A DNA stretch of 64,000 bases from Sphingomonas glacialis (GTDB taxonomy: Bacteria > Pseudomonadota > Alphaproteobacteria > Sphingomonadales > Sphingomonadaceae), in NCBI RefSeq assembly GCF_006439055.1, contig NZ_RCZC01000004.1, forward strand, positions 44,648 through 108,647, in the 5' to 3' direction. The translations under genes and the position numbers were made by a program. The notes beneath the pieces were generated by a model. The model was given only the letters and a program-made list of their open reading frames with translations, had not been told where the DNA came from and did no database searches. Positions 27,250-36,319 of the stretch are shown in pieces; the first letter of the stretch is position 1, and each line of letters starts with the position of its first letter.

Positions 27250-28098
27250 ATGCAGAGACCGATATCCGGGATTGCCGCTGCGACTGTAACACTCCTTGCC
27301 GCGGCCCTTGCCATGGCCTTGCCAGCGCAGGAGTCGCCTGAGATTGCCGGAACTTCCGCCAAAAACAGTCCGCCCGGCGCGCCGCTCGCACCTGACTGGG
27401 CCTATCCACAATCGACACAGCACACTCAGGTCGGACCGCCTGCCGGTTTCCACCGCGATACGCGCGTGGAGAACAGCCCGATCGGCGTGTTCAAAGGACA
27501 GGCCGATGTCGGCGGCGCGCTCGTCCCGGGTAGGGCGTCGTTGGCCGGCGATACCTACACGATCCGCTCGGCAGGCTATAACGTCTGGTACACCCGTGAC
27601 GAGTTCCGCTTTCTGTTCAAGCGGATTAGCGGCGACGTCTCGCTTGCGGCCAACCTCGCCTATCCGGACGGCGGCTTTCGCGACCACAAGGCGCTGCTCG
27701 TGATCCGCCAGTCGCTCGACGACGATGCCAAGGAAGCCCTGGTCGCGCTTCACGGCGACGGTATGATCCATCTGGCACAGCGCCCCGAGAAGGGGCGGCG
27801 GCTCAGCGACATGGAATATCGCATCGGCAGTCGCGGCGGCCTGCCCGGCGGCAAGTCGCCCGACAGTCTGCTCACGCTCAACGCCAAGCGCATTGGCATC
27901 GAGAAGAAAGGCGACCAGTTCACGCTGTGGGTGAGCGAACAAGGCGAGCCGATGCACCAGTTCGGGGCGCCTATCACGCTCAAGCTGACCGCCCCGTTCT
28001 ACGTCGGGATCGGCTTTACCTCGCACCTGCCCGGCGTGGCAGAGACCGCCACTGTGTCGAACCTCGTGTTCGAGAACCGGGCCGGCCGCGTGCGCTAA
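27250..28098 (+). CDS. Exported concanavalin-like hypothetical protein
   Basis: Protein of 282 residues with a signal peptide (ATVTLLAAALAMALPAQE). The mature part is beta-rich: GDTYTIRSAGYNVWYTRDEF, FLFKRISGDVSLAANLAYPD, HKALLVIRQSLDDDAKEALV, and FYVGIGFTSHLPG near the end. This order matches DUF1349/TolB-associated concanavalin-like proteins, often near sugar-utilisation genes. It is probably periplasmic. It lies 14 nt after the VOC gene, in one operon. No enzymatic role can be stated. Confidence 0.7.
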   Translation: MQRPISGIAAATVTLLAAALAMALPAQESPEIAGTSAKNSPPGAPLAPDWAYPQSTQHTQVGPPAGFHRDTRVENSPIGVFKGQADVGGALVPGRASLAGDTYTIRSAGYNVWYTRDEFRFLFKRISGDVSLAANLAYPDGGFRDHKALLVIRQSLDDDAKEALVALHGDGMIHLAQRPEKGRRLSDMEYRIGSRGGLPGGKSPDSLLTLNAKRIGIEKKGDQFTLWVSEQGEPMHQFGAPITLKLTAPFYVGIGFTSHLPGVAETATVSNLVFENRAGRVR

Positions 28099-28143
28099 CG
28101 CGATAGGTCGGTGCGTCCAGTTGGGCGCGTTGCCGCTATCGGA

Positions 28144-29328
28144 TCAGATCGACGTACGGATTCCGACGGTAGTCGCCGGATCGTAGGCACGCTTATAGCC
28201 GAAGGCGATTTTGACGGCGCTGCCGCCGTTGTCCACCGACTGCAGGATCGCATGCATGATCCGCATGTCCTGCAGCCCTTCCTCACCTGGCGAGACATTG
28301 GGCACACGCCCTCGAACCACGTCGGCGAACCAGTTCATCTCATTCCCGAAATGGTCGATTTCGGCCACTTGCGGCTGGGTGTCGTTGCTTCCACCGACGA
28401 TCTTGATCGCATTGCCGCCATAGAAGCAGCCCGGATCGGCGACGAGCCGCCGTTCGGTCCCGATCGCCTGCCACGCCATCGTGCCCGGCTGCGAGAAGCA
28501 GGACGATCCGTCGCCGATCGCGCCCGACGGGAATTTCATCTGCCACACGACCATGTCCTCGACCGTTTTGAATCGCGGATCGCTTTTGTCAGTCCGCGCC
28601 CAGCCGCGCACCTCGGTCGGTTCTTCCGCCAGCAGATAGCGTGTAGCGTTGATGCCGTAGATCCCCATGTCGGCCAGCGCACCGCCGCCCGACATTGCCA
28701 TGTCGAGCCGCCAAGCATCCGATGAATCGGACAGGGTCGTCTGCTTGCCCATCACCGCATTGATCAACCGGGGCGTGCCGATGACGCCTTTGCGCATCAA
28801 CTGCATGCCCGTGACGTTTACGGGATCATAATGGCAGCGATAGGCGATCATCAATTGACGGTTGGCGGCCTTGCCCGCCGCGATCATCCGCTCCGCCTCG
28901 GTCAGCGTGACCGACATTGGCTTCTCGCAAAGCACATGCTTGCCGGCCTTGAACGATCGCACCGTGAATTCGGCATGCATCGAATTGGGCAACACGATGT
29001 AGACGATCTGAATCGTCGGATCGCGCGCGATGGCATCGAAATTGTGATAATTGTAGATCGCGCTGTCGGCCAGGCCGAATTCGTCAGCCCATTTCTTCGC
29101 CTTTTCCGGGACACCGCTGACCAAAGCAGCGAGATGGGCCCCCTTGGTCCGCTTGAGCGCGGGCAGGATCTGCCCCTGACTGAGCTTGCCCAATCCGACC
29201 ACTGCGATGCCGACCGAGTCGCGCTCGCGTTGCGCCCGTGCTTCCTTGGAAATCGTTAAGCCTGGCACAGCCAAGGCCGCACCGATGCTCATTTGCAGCA
29301 CGCCGCGCCTCGATACGTCACTCGCCAT
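28144..29328 (-). CDS. Tat-exported Gfo/Idh/MocA oxidoreductase
   Basis: NAD(P)-dependent sugar oxidoreductase of 394 residues, closest in layout to glucose-fructose oxidoreductase. The N-terminus carries a twin-arginine signal (VSRRGVLQMSIGAALAVPGL). The Rossmann motif is VGIAVVGLGKLSQGQILPAL, and the family EKP motif is in HVLCEKPMSVTLTEAERM. The substrate-domain helix has AMSGGGALADMGIYGINATR. In Zymomonas, GFOR is exported with tightly bound NADP and makes sorbitol and gluconolactone. The start at 29328 has GGAGG 7 nt upstream. It converges with the gene at 27250. Confidence 0.9.
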   Translation of the reverse strand: MASDVSRRGVLQMSIGAALAVPGLTISKEARAQRERDSVGIAVVGLGKLSQGQILPALKRTKGAHLAALVSGVPEKAKKWADEFGLADSAIYNYHNFDAIARDPTIQIVYIVLPNSMHAEFTVRSFKAGKHVLCEKPMSVTLTEAERMIAAGKAANRQLMIAYRCHYDPVNVTGMQLMRKGVIGTPRLINAVMGKQTTLSDSSDAWRLDMAMSGGGALADMGIYGINATRYLLAEEPTEVRGWARTDKSDPRFKTVEDMVVWQMKFPSGAIGDGSSCFSQPGTMAWQAIGTERRLVADPGCFYGGNAIKIVGGSNDTQPQVAEIDHFGNEMNWFADVVRGRVPNVSPGEEGLQDMRIMHAILQSVDNGGSAVKIAFGYKRAYDPATTVGIRTSI

Positions 29329-29931
29329 GCTCGCCTCCATCCAACCCCAAACAGCTCTGTCTTTTACGGGCGCATAGTGACACGTCCCGCGAGGGACGAT
29401 AGGTGAAATAACGCGGCTATGGCATTGCGTCTGCCGGATGTCTTCACCGACCGAACACGATCCGCGAGGCCCTGAGCGCAAACACGACGCGCCGCCGCCG
29501 GTGCGCTTGCGGCGTTTGGCTCCCCCAATTCCCCCATGGTGTTCGAAGATTGGCCGTGTCCTCACCAGCAATGGTTAGAACGACAGGCATCAGGTGTTTT
29601 TCCAGGCGCGTCACTTCGATACGCTTGCGATCGTCGGCGACACCTATCGCGACGATATCACGATCGAGGGCAGATGCCTGCGAGAGGAGTGCGCGGAACT
29701 CTATTGCGGCTCGGGCGCTGAGCTGGACGCGGAGCGCGCGCTCGAAGGGCACTGCACCGAGATCGTACGCTAAGATTATCAAGGAGGCGGATTTACCGCA
29801 CGTTGCAGATGGAGGAGGTGCCAGGGCCTCACCGGAAAAGCGGACACCATCCACGGCGCACTTTGGACAATGTGGGCCGACCGAAGCGTGCATCGACCTC
29901 CACTGACACCTCACTATGATCGAGACATACC
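29329..29931. other. Gap, probably holding gene remnants
   Basis: No confident gene besides the small candidate at 29594-29773. Plus-strand frames after 29780 look protein-like (GLTGKADTIHGALWTMWADR) but have no start codon, so they may be a remnant. Confidence 0.4.
29594..29773 (+). CDS. Possible small Cys-containing protein
   Basis: A 59-residue frame from GTG at 29594 reads FFQARHFDTLAIVGDTYRDD, then ITIEGRCLREECAELYCGSG and ends HCTEIVR. The acidic composition and the Cys spacing suggest a real product, but there is no clear ribosome site or known family. Confidence 0.3.
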   Translation: MFFQARHFDTLAIVGDTYRDDITIEGRCLREECAELYCGSGAELDAERALEGHCTEIVR

Positions 29932-30810
29932 CTGCCACACTTCCTGATTGCCGACAGCGAGACCCTCACCGAGCGTGAAGCGCGTCGTGCCCAAGCGGGC
30001 AAGAGTTCAGGCGAAACCTACTCTGTGACGTTGAAACAGCTCTCGCCAGATTGTGCGATCGATATCGTTCAGCCAGCCGACGACGATGCTCGTACCTTCT
30101 TGCCCGACGACATCACCCGCTATGATGCGGTTTTCCTCACCGGATCGCCGTTGCACGTTTACGACGACACGCCCGAGGTGCGGCGACAGCTCGCCTTCAT
30201 GCGTGCGGTGTTCGCCTCGGGAACGCCATCGTTCGGCTCGTGCGCCGGACTGCAGATTGCTGTTACGGCGGCCGGCGGCCGCGTTCGAAAGATGCCGGAG
30301 CGGATGGAGGCTGGTATTTCGCGACGCATCGTGGCCACCAAGGCGGGGCAAGGCCATCCGATGCTCGCTGGTCGAGCTGATACTTGGGACGCACCTGCGA
30401 TCCACGGTGATGAGGTCGAGGAACTGCCCGAAGGTGCCAGGCTCCTTGCCACCAACCCCGTGACACGGGTTCAAGCTGTCGAGATACGCCACGATCGCGG
30501 CGTTTTCTGGGGCGTTCAATACCATCCCGAACTTGCCCTCGGGGAGATCGCCGTTGCCCTCCAACGGCAGGCCGATGATCTCGTCACAGCTGGGCTCGCT
30601 GAAAGCAGGGATGACGTCGACACGCGAGCCGACCAAATCGCCGCACTCCATCGAAAGCCCGACGAGCGCGCGCTCCGTTGGCTGCTCGGTGTCGACGGCG
30701 AATTTGCCGACGAAGACCGGCGCCGCCGGGAGATCGTCAACTTTCTGGCGGAACTGTCCGCGCTCGATCGGCGGCGCAAGGACTCTGCTGTACCTTCTCC
30801 AGCTGCCTGA
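29932..30810 (+). CDS. Class I glutamine amidotransferase
   Basis: GMP-synthase-like glutamine amidotransferase of about 292 residues if counted from CTG at 29932. The nucleophile elbow is GSCAGLQIAVTAAGG, and the catalytic His-Glu pair is in VFWGVQYHPELALGE. The N-terminal strand PHFLIADSET lies upstream of the first standard start (GTG at 30025), in frame, after CTG at 29932, with a stop just before it. So the gene either starts at CTG or has lost its ATG. A GTG start would delete the first fold strand. The C-terminal part (residues 200-290) is helical and unassigned. Such proteins hydrolyse glutamine or gamma-glutamyl compounds. Confidence 0.8.
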   Translation: MPHFLIADSETLTEREARRAQAGKSSGETYSVTLKQLSPDCAIDIVQPADDDARTFLPDDITRYDAVFLTGSPLHVYDDTPEVRRQLAFMRAVFASGTPSFGSCAGLQIAVTAAGGRVRKMPERMEAGISRRIVATKAGQGHPMLAGRADTWDAPAIHGDEVEELPEGARLLATNPVTRVQAVEIRHDRGVFWGVQYHPELALGEIAVALQRQADDLVTAGLAESRDDVDTRADQIAALHRKPDERALRWLLGVDGEFADEDRRRREIVNFLAELSALDRRRKDSAVPSPAA

Positions 30811-30935
30811 TATTCCGCGTCCAGATCTTGAACGAGCGACTGAAATCCGAATTCAATAGAATCAATGGAGTGAACGTATTGGCAAAATCTCTTCCGAGCG
30901 AACTCTGTAGGATACCGTGCGGACGCGATGAGATC

Positions 30936-31727
30936 TCAGACTTGGTTTTCAACGAGATCTGCATCGACCTGTGTCAGGTGATTGGCGATAGTCGTGGCCC
31001 ATGCGCGGATATCCATATGGGTGGACAGCAGGTCCTGGCGAATCTCGATCTCGGCATAGCGACGCTTCGAACTGAACGCATGGCGTGGCACCGTGAAGTC
31101 TGTCGCGTCCATGGCGTAAGGCTGATTGTCGCCAACGCATAAGTCATCCTCTTCGCGCAGCAGGTCCAGCAGCTTAGTTGAGAAACGCGTATCACCTTCG
31201 GAATACAGGACGCCGATATGCCATGGGCGGCTCACCCCGTTCATCACCGGAGTGAAGCTGTGCAAGCTCACCAGCGTCGTTGCGCGCCCAAGCACGTCCC
31301 GTCGCGCGAGCTCGGCGCCAATGGCGCTTTGATACGGCGCGTGGATCGCGGCCACGCGCGCCAACCGGTCTGCGTCGCTCAGCGAACCGTTGGCCGGGAT
31401 GACGGTCCCATCGCTGATAGCCGGCATGGCATCGGCCGCGTCCGGATCACGGTTGCAGTCGATCACGAGCCGCGAATAGGTTTGGCGGATGAACATCGCG
31501 TCGAGCGCTGCGGACAGCGCTTCGCCTAAGTCGGCAGTTCCAAGATCCCAGGCGATATGACGGCGCATATCCTCGGCGCCGAGGCCGAACCGCTGGAGCG
31601 CTCCAGGCACGAGATTGCCGGCATGATCACCAAGGAGGAGGAACGGCGACCGACCTTGCGGGTTGATCACCTGGACCGGTGGTGGATCGTCTGCTGCGAG
31701 CAGCATTTGGCTTGACTGGCTCTTCAT
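30936..31727 (-). CDS. N-formylglutamate amidohydrolase
   Basis: Zinc-dependent deformylase family protein of 263 residues. Family blocks: SPFLLLGDHAGNLVPGALQR (the DHAG metal-site motif), HIAWDLGTADLGEALSAAL, SRLVIDCNRDP, HAPYQSAIGAEL, and TTLVSLHSFTPVMNGV with the catalytic His. N-formylglutamate amidohydrolase (HutG type) gives glutamate and formate at the end of histidine degradation; no hut genes lie nearby. The start at 31727 (MKSQSSQ) lies 14 nt from the start of the divergent transglutaminase gene. Confidence 0.88.
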   Translation of the reverse strand: MKSQSSQMLLAADDPPPVQVINPQGRSPFLLLGDHAGNLVPGALQRFGLGAEDMRRHIAWDLGTADLGEALSAALDAMFIRQTYSRLVIDCNRDPDAADAMPAISDGTVIPANGSLSDADRLARVAAIHAPYQSAIGAELARRDVLGRATTLVSLHSFTPVMNGVSRPWHIGVLYSEGDTRFSTKLLDLLREEDDLCVGDNQPYAMDATDFTVPRHAFSSKRRYAEIEIRQDLLSTHMDIRAWATTIANHLTQVDADLVENQV

Positions 31728-31741
31728 GCGACGGACATCCA

Positions 31742-32650
31742 ATGCCTCTGCTGTCTCTCTCTCACGTAACGCAATATACCTACCGCCAGCCGGTGGCTTT
31801 TGGCGAGCACCGTATCATGGTCCGCCCGCGTGAAAGCTATGACCAGCATCTGGTCGAGGCCACGCTCGACATTGATCCACCGCCGTCCGATCTGCGCTGG
31901 CTACAGGACGTGTTCGGCAATTCCGTCGCGATCGCGACTTTCAAAAAGCGCGCAAAAAGCCTGACGATCGACAGCAAGGTGCGCGTTCGGCACAACCCCG
32001 CGCCGCTGCAGAACGTCGATATCGAAGATTATGCGCGCTTCTACCCCTTTACCTATTCGTCGGAGGAAATGCCCGACCTGCTGCGCTCAATCGAGCGCCA
32101 GCATCTCGATCCGCTGCGTCAAATCGACCATTGGGCGCGCAGCTTTCTGGATGCCGGTGGTCGCACCGATACGCTCGCCATGCTGTCGAGCATGACCGCG
32201 TCGATCAAGCGTGATTTCACCTATGTCTCGCGCCCGGAGAAGGGTACGCAGACTCCGATCGAGACGCTTACCTCGCGCAAGGGCACGTGCCGCGACTACG
32301 CCATGCTGATGATCGAGGCGGCGCGCGCGCTGGGTTTCGCCGCGCGCTTCGTCTCGGGCTATGTCTACAGCCCGACGACGCGCGATACGCATGTCGGCGG
32401 GGGCAACACCCACGCTTGGGTGCGGATCTACCTGCCCGGCTCAGGCTGGGTCGAGTTCGACCCAACCAACGGCATCATCGGCAATCGCGGACTGATCCGT
32501 GTGGCAGTGGCGCGCGATATCTACCAGGCAGTGCCGATCTCGGGGACCTGGGCCGGTTTTCCCGGCAGTTTTCTGGACATGACGGTCGGTGTGAACATCT
32601 CAGTCGAGGACCCAGCTGCCGAATCCTACCCGCAAAGCCGTTCGATCTGA
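31742..32650 (+). CDS. Transglutaminase-like protein, complete triad
   Basis: Protein of 302 residues with the bacterial transglutaminase-like N-terminal domain (HVTQYTYRQPVAFGEHRIMV, residues 5-90) and a transglutaminase core. The catalytic Cys is in RKGTCRDYAMLMIEAARALG, the His in GGGNTHAWVRIYLPG, and the Asp in WVEFDPTNGIIGN. Family members are predicted cysteine proteases or amide-forming enzymes. It is probably cytosolic, with no signal peptide. It is followed by a second transglutaminase-like gene and the M3 peptidase. Confidence 0.88.
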   Translation: MPLLSLSHVTQYTYRQPVAFGEHRIMVRPRESYDQHLVEATLDIDPPPSDLRWLQDVFGNSVAIATFKKRAKSLTIDSKVRVRHNPAPLQNVDIEDYARFYPFTYSSEEMPDLLRSIERQHLDPLRQIDHWARSFLDAGGRTDTLAMLSSMTASIKRDFTYVSRPEKGTQTPIETLTSRKGTCRDYAMLMIEAARALGFAARFVSGYVYSPTTRDTHVGGGNTHAWVRIYLPGSGWVEFDPTNGIIGNRGLIRVAVARDIYQAVPISGTWAGFPGSFLDMTVGVNISVEDPAAESYPQSRSI

Positions 32651-32665
32651 GGGAGACGTACGATC

Positions 32666-33481
32666 ATGTTGATCCGCGCCGGTTACCAAATCCGTTACGA
32701 AGCCGATACGCCGACCCCGATGATGGCGATGCTCAGCATTCACCCCTCGCGCCATAAGGGTCTGGTGACGCCGCATCGTATCGTTGCGACGCCGGACGTG
32801 CCGATGTACGACTATGTCGATGCCTATGGGAACGTCTGCTCGCGAGTGACGGTGCCTGCCGGCGGCCTCACGCTGACGAGCGATTTCACCGTCGAGGATA
32901 GCGGACTGCCCGATACGCTCACGCCCGAGGCGGTGCAGCATCCAGTCGAGGACCTGCCCGACGATGTGCTGATCTTTCTGCTCGGCAGTCGCTATTGCGA
33001 GACCGACCGACTCGGCGACACGGCCTGGTCGCGCTTCGGGCATGCCCCTGCGGGGTGGGCCAGGGTGCAGGCGATCGTCGACTTTACCCATGAGCATGTC
33101 GAGTTCGGCTATCACTATGCCCGCCCGACAAAGACGGCGTGGGACACGCATCAGGAGCGCCAAGGTGTGTGCCGCGACTTCGCGCACCTTGCGATCACGC
33201 TATGTCGCTGCATGAACATCCCCGCGCGCTACTGCACCGGCTATCTTGGGGATATCGGCATTGCGCCGGTCGACGCGCCGATGGATTTCTCGGCATGGTT
33301 CGAGGTGTATCTCGGCGGCGCGTGGCATACGTTCGATGCGCGCCACAACCGGCCGCGGATCGGGCGGATTTTGATGGCCCGCGGCCGCGATGCCACCGAC
33401 ACCGCGCTTACCACGACCTTTGGCGCAGCGCAGCTGACCGGGTTCGATGTCCATACCGATGAGGTTCTAGCGCTTGACTGA
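32666..33481 (+). CDS. Transglutaminase-like protein, altered triad
   Basis: Paralogue of 271 residues starting MLIRAGYQIRYEADTPTPMM. The Cys is in RQGVCRDFAHLAITLC. The His of the usual HAW is replaced: MDFSAWFEVYLGG, with FDARHN in place of the DPT block. The block MARGRDATDTALTTTFG at the end is shared with the paralogue at 35492. It starts 16 nt after the first transglutaminase and its end overlaps the TTG start of the M3 peptidase, so all three are one operon. It may be an enzyme with a rearranged active site or a binding protein. Confidence 0.85.
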   Translation: MLIRAGYQIRYEADTPTPMMAMLSIHPSRHKGLVTPHRIVATPDVPMYDYVDAYGNVCSRVTVPAGGLTLTSDFTVEDSGLPDTLTPEAVQHPVEDLPDDVLIFLLGSRYCETDRLGDTAWSRFGHAPAGWARVQAIVDFTHEHVEFGYHYARPTKTAWDTHQERQGVCRDFAHLAITLCRCMNIPARYCTGYLGDIGIAPVDAPMDFSAWFEVYLGGAWHTFDARHNRPRIGRILMARGRDATDTALTTTFGAAQLTGFDVHTDEVLALD

Positions 33482-35480
33482 TTCCTCTGCTCGCGACCCG
33501 CTCCTCGACCAGAGCGCGCTGGCGTTCGGCGCGCCTGATTTTACGGCCATCACACCAGAGATGTTCGTTCCGGCCTTCGAGCAGGGGGTGGCGGAAGCCG
33601 CAGCCGATATCGCGCGGATTGTGGCGGACCAGGCGGCGCCGAGTTTCGCCAACACGCTCGAGGCGCTCGAGCGAGCCGGCGCTCGGCTGTCGCGCGTGCG
33701 GCGGATTTTCTGGACGATCAGCTCGGCGCAGTCCGATGCAGCGATCCGCGCGATCGAGCCGGTGGTGACACAGATGCTGACGCGACACGGCATTGCGGTT
33801 GCGCACAACCCGCATTTGTTCGCGCGTGTGGCGCAGGTGTGGGCAAAACGGGACGAAACCGCACTCGACGAGGCCCAGCTGCGCTTGCTCGACCAGAGCT
33901 ATCGCGGCTTAGTCGATGGCGGCGCCGCGCTCGAGGCAGTCGATAAGGCGCGTTATGCGGCGATCTCCGAGGAACTGGCGGCCCTGACGACCCAGTTCGG
34001 GCAGAATGTCCTGGCAGCGGCAGCCGAATGGGAGATGGTGCTCGACCGCCCCGATCTCGATGGCCTGCCCGTAACGATGCAGGCGGCCGCCGCCCGTCGC
34101 GCGGAATTGCGCGGGCTTGCCGGGCGTTACGTGCTGACGCTCGATCGCGGCGATGTCGAGGGGATGCTGAGCTTTTCGACACGGCGTGACCTGCGCGAGC
34201 GGATGTGGCGCGCTTTTACGACACGCTGTGACGGCGGCGCACAAGACAACGGTCCATTGGTCGAGCGGATCCTCGCGCTGCGGCACGAGCGTGCGGCGCT
34301 GCTCGGATATGCCAGCTACGCCGACTACGCGCTTACCGATAGCATGGCAAAGACGCCCGAGGCGGCGATGGCATTGCTGCTACGCGTATGGGAGCCTGCG
34401 CTGCTGCAAGCGCAGGCCGAACAGGCCGAACTTGAGCGCACTGCCGGGATTCCGGACTTCGCGCCGTGGGACTGGCGTTTTTACGCCGAGACGGTGCGGA
34501 TGGCGCGCTACGCACTCGACGGCACGGAGGTCCGTCACCATCTGACGCTGGCGCGCGTGCGCGCAGCGGCCTTCTCCACCGCAGAACGGCTCTACGGCCT
34601 TCGCTTCGAGCATCGTCCCGCGCTCGCTGGCTGGCACCCCGACGTGCAGGCTTGGGCGGTGAGCGAAGCCAACGGCACTCCGCTCGGCTTGCTGTACACC
34701 GATGATTTCGCACGCGCCGAAAAGCACGGTGGCGCGTGGATGGGGTCGCTCCGCGTGCAGGAAAAACTCGATGGCCCGGTGCAGCCGATCGCCTATCTCG
34801 TCGCAAATTTTGCCAAGGCGCCGGGCGGTACAGATACCGGTCTATCGATCGATGAGGCGCGCACGCTGTTCCACGAATTCGGCCATGCGCTCCACGCTTT
34901 GTTGTCGGATGTCGTCTATCCAAGCCACGCGGGCACCGCAGTGGCCCGCGATTTCGTCGAGTTCCCAAGCAAATTCATGGAGCATTGGATCGTCGCACCC
35001 GAGACACTGGCGGCGTTCGATGTCCCGGAAGCGTTGATCACGGCGATCGGCCATGCGGACGATTTCGGACAGGGCTTTGCGACGATCGAATTTCTCGCTT
35101 CGGCGATCGTCGACTTGGCACTGCATCATGATCCGAGCGCCATATCCAACGCCAAGGCTTTCGCCGCGCACATTCTTGCCACGCTCGGCATGCCGGCGAC
35201 GATCGCGCCGCGGCATGGCCTCACGCATTTTACGCACGTGTTCGACGGAGGCTATGCCGGTAGCTATTACAGTTACTTGTGGGCCGAAGTGCTCGATGCC
35301 GACGCCTTTGCGGCGTTCGGCGAGGTGGGGGATCTGTTCGATCCCGCGCTGGCGCAGCGCTTCCGTCGCGACGTGCTCGCTCCAGGAAATAGCCGCGATC
35401 CTATGGACTCGTTCAAGGCGTTTCGTGGTCGAGGCCCGCACGAGGTGGCGTTGCTGCGCGCGCGCAAACTGGCTTCGTAA
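33474..35480 (+). CDS. M3-family metallopeptidase (Dcp/oligopeptidase A)
   Basis: Zinc peptidase of 668 residues, close to the usual Dcp and oligopeptidase A length. The zinc motif is in RTLFHEFGHALHALLSD (HExxH), with the third ligand region in VEFPSKFMEHW. The helical N-terminal half is typical. It cleaves short peptides in the cytosol. The start is TTG at 33474, overlapping the end of the upstream gene by 8 nt, which suggests translational coupling. The family link is clear; the choice between peptidyl-dipeptidase Dcp and oligopeptidase A is not. Confidence 0.92.
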   Translation: MTDSSARDPLLDQSALAFGAPDFTAITPEMFVPAFEQGVAEAAADIARIVADQAAPSFANTLEALERAGARLSRVRRIFWTISSAQSDAAIRAIEPVVTQMLTRHGIAVAHNPHLFARVAQVWAKRDETALDEAQLRLLDQSYRGLVDGGAALEAVDKARYAAISEELAALTTQFGQNVLAAAAEWEMVLDRPDLDGLPVTMQAAAARRAELRGLAGRYVLTLDRGDVEGMLSFSTRRDLRERMWRAFTTRCDGGAQDNGPLVERILALRHERAALLGYASYADYALTDSMAKTPEAAMALLLRVWEPALLQAQAEQAELERTAGIPDFAPWDWRFYAETVRMARYALDGTEVRHHLTLARVRAAAFSTAERLYGLRFEHRPALAGWHPDVQAWAVSEANGTPLGLLYTDDFARAEKHGGAWMGSLRVQEKLDGPVQPIAYLVANFAKAPGGTDTGLSIDEARTLFHEFGHALHALLSDVVYPSHAGTAVARDFVEFPSKFMEHWIVAPETLAAFDVPEALITAIGHADDFGQGFATIEFLASAIVDLALHHDPSAISNAKAFAAHILATLGMPATIAPRHGLTHFTHVFDGGYAGSYYSYLWAEVLDADAFAAFGEVGDLFDPALAQRFRRDVLAPGNSRDPMDSFKAFRGRGPHEVALLRARKLAS

Positions 35481-35491
35481 GCCCCTCGGCG

Positions 35492-36319
35492 TCAGGAGCG
35501 CGGAGCAATCATCCCCAACCTGTCTTCGTCGGTATAGACCTGAAAGCGCACCAGGGCCGCGCTACCGAAGGTGTTGGTCAGCGCGACGTCAGTCGCGTCA
35601 CGACCGCGCGCCATCAGGATGCGGCCGCGGCGAGGATAATTGTGACGTGCGTCGAACACAAACCAGCGGCCGTCGAGATACGCCTCGAACCAGGCCGAGA
35701 AGTCCATCTCCCCGACCAATTCGGGCAGATCCATGTCGCCCATATAGCCGGTACAATAGCGCGCGGGCACATTCATGGCGCGGCACAAGGCAACCGCAAG
35801 ATGGGCGTAATCGCGGCATACGCCGACACGCTCGTTATATGCGTCGAAAGCGGTCTTGTCGGGTCGCGCGGTGGTATAGTCGAACGAAATGCGCTCGTGC
35901 ACGAAGCTTACGATCGCCTGCACCAGCGTCCAGCCAGACAGGCCGCCGAACGTTGCCCAGGCGATCTCCGACAATCGGTCTGTCTCGCAATAGCGGCTGC
36001 CGAGTAGGTACAGCAAGATCTTGTCCGGGATTTCCTCAACGGGTACCTGCTGAGCATCTGGCTCCACTTCGTCGGGCGCGAACGGGTCTTCGATCACGAA
36101 GCCGCAAGAGGTTGTGATGCCGCCGGTAGGAATTGTCAGAGGCGTGCATACGTTTCCAAACGAATCGAGATAATCGTACATCGGTACGTCTGGCGTCGTC
36201 ATGATGCGCTGCGCTGTACGCAGATCGCGATTCCGCGAGGGATGGACGCTTAGGTTTGCGAGCATAGGCACCGGATGGTCGGTCGCAAACCCGATGTCGT
36301 AGCCAGCGCGGATAAGCAT
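35492..36319 (-). CDS. Transglutaminase-like protein, altered triad
   Basis: Paralogue of the gene at 32666, 275 residues, starting MLIRAGYDIGFATDHPVPML. It keeps Cys in ERVGVCRDYAHLAVALC and has MDFSAWFEAYLDGRWFVFDA, again with Ser where the catalytic His would sit, and MARGRDATDVALTNTFG near the end. The start at 36319 matches the paralogue start; the open frame to 36445 is not conserved. It converges with the M3 peptidase (11 nt between stops). It is similar in every block to 32666, so it probably arose by duplication. Confidence 0.87.
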   Translation of the reverse strand: MLIRAGYDIGFATDHPVPMLANLSVHPSRNRDLRTAQRIMTTPDVPMYDYLDSFGNVCTPLTIPTGGITTSCGFVIEDPFAPDEVEPDAQQVPVEEIPDKILLYLLGSRYCETDRLSEIAWATFGGLSGWTLVQAIVSFVHERISFDYTTARPDKTAFDAYNERVGVCRDYAHLAVALCRAMNVPARYCTGYMGDMDLPELVGEMDFSAWFEAYLDGRWFVFDARHNYPRRGRILMARGRDATDVALTNTFGSAALVRFQVYTDEDRLGMIAPRS

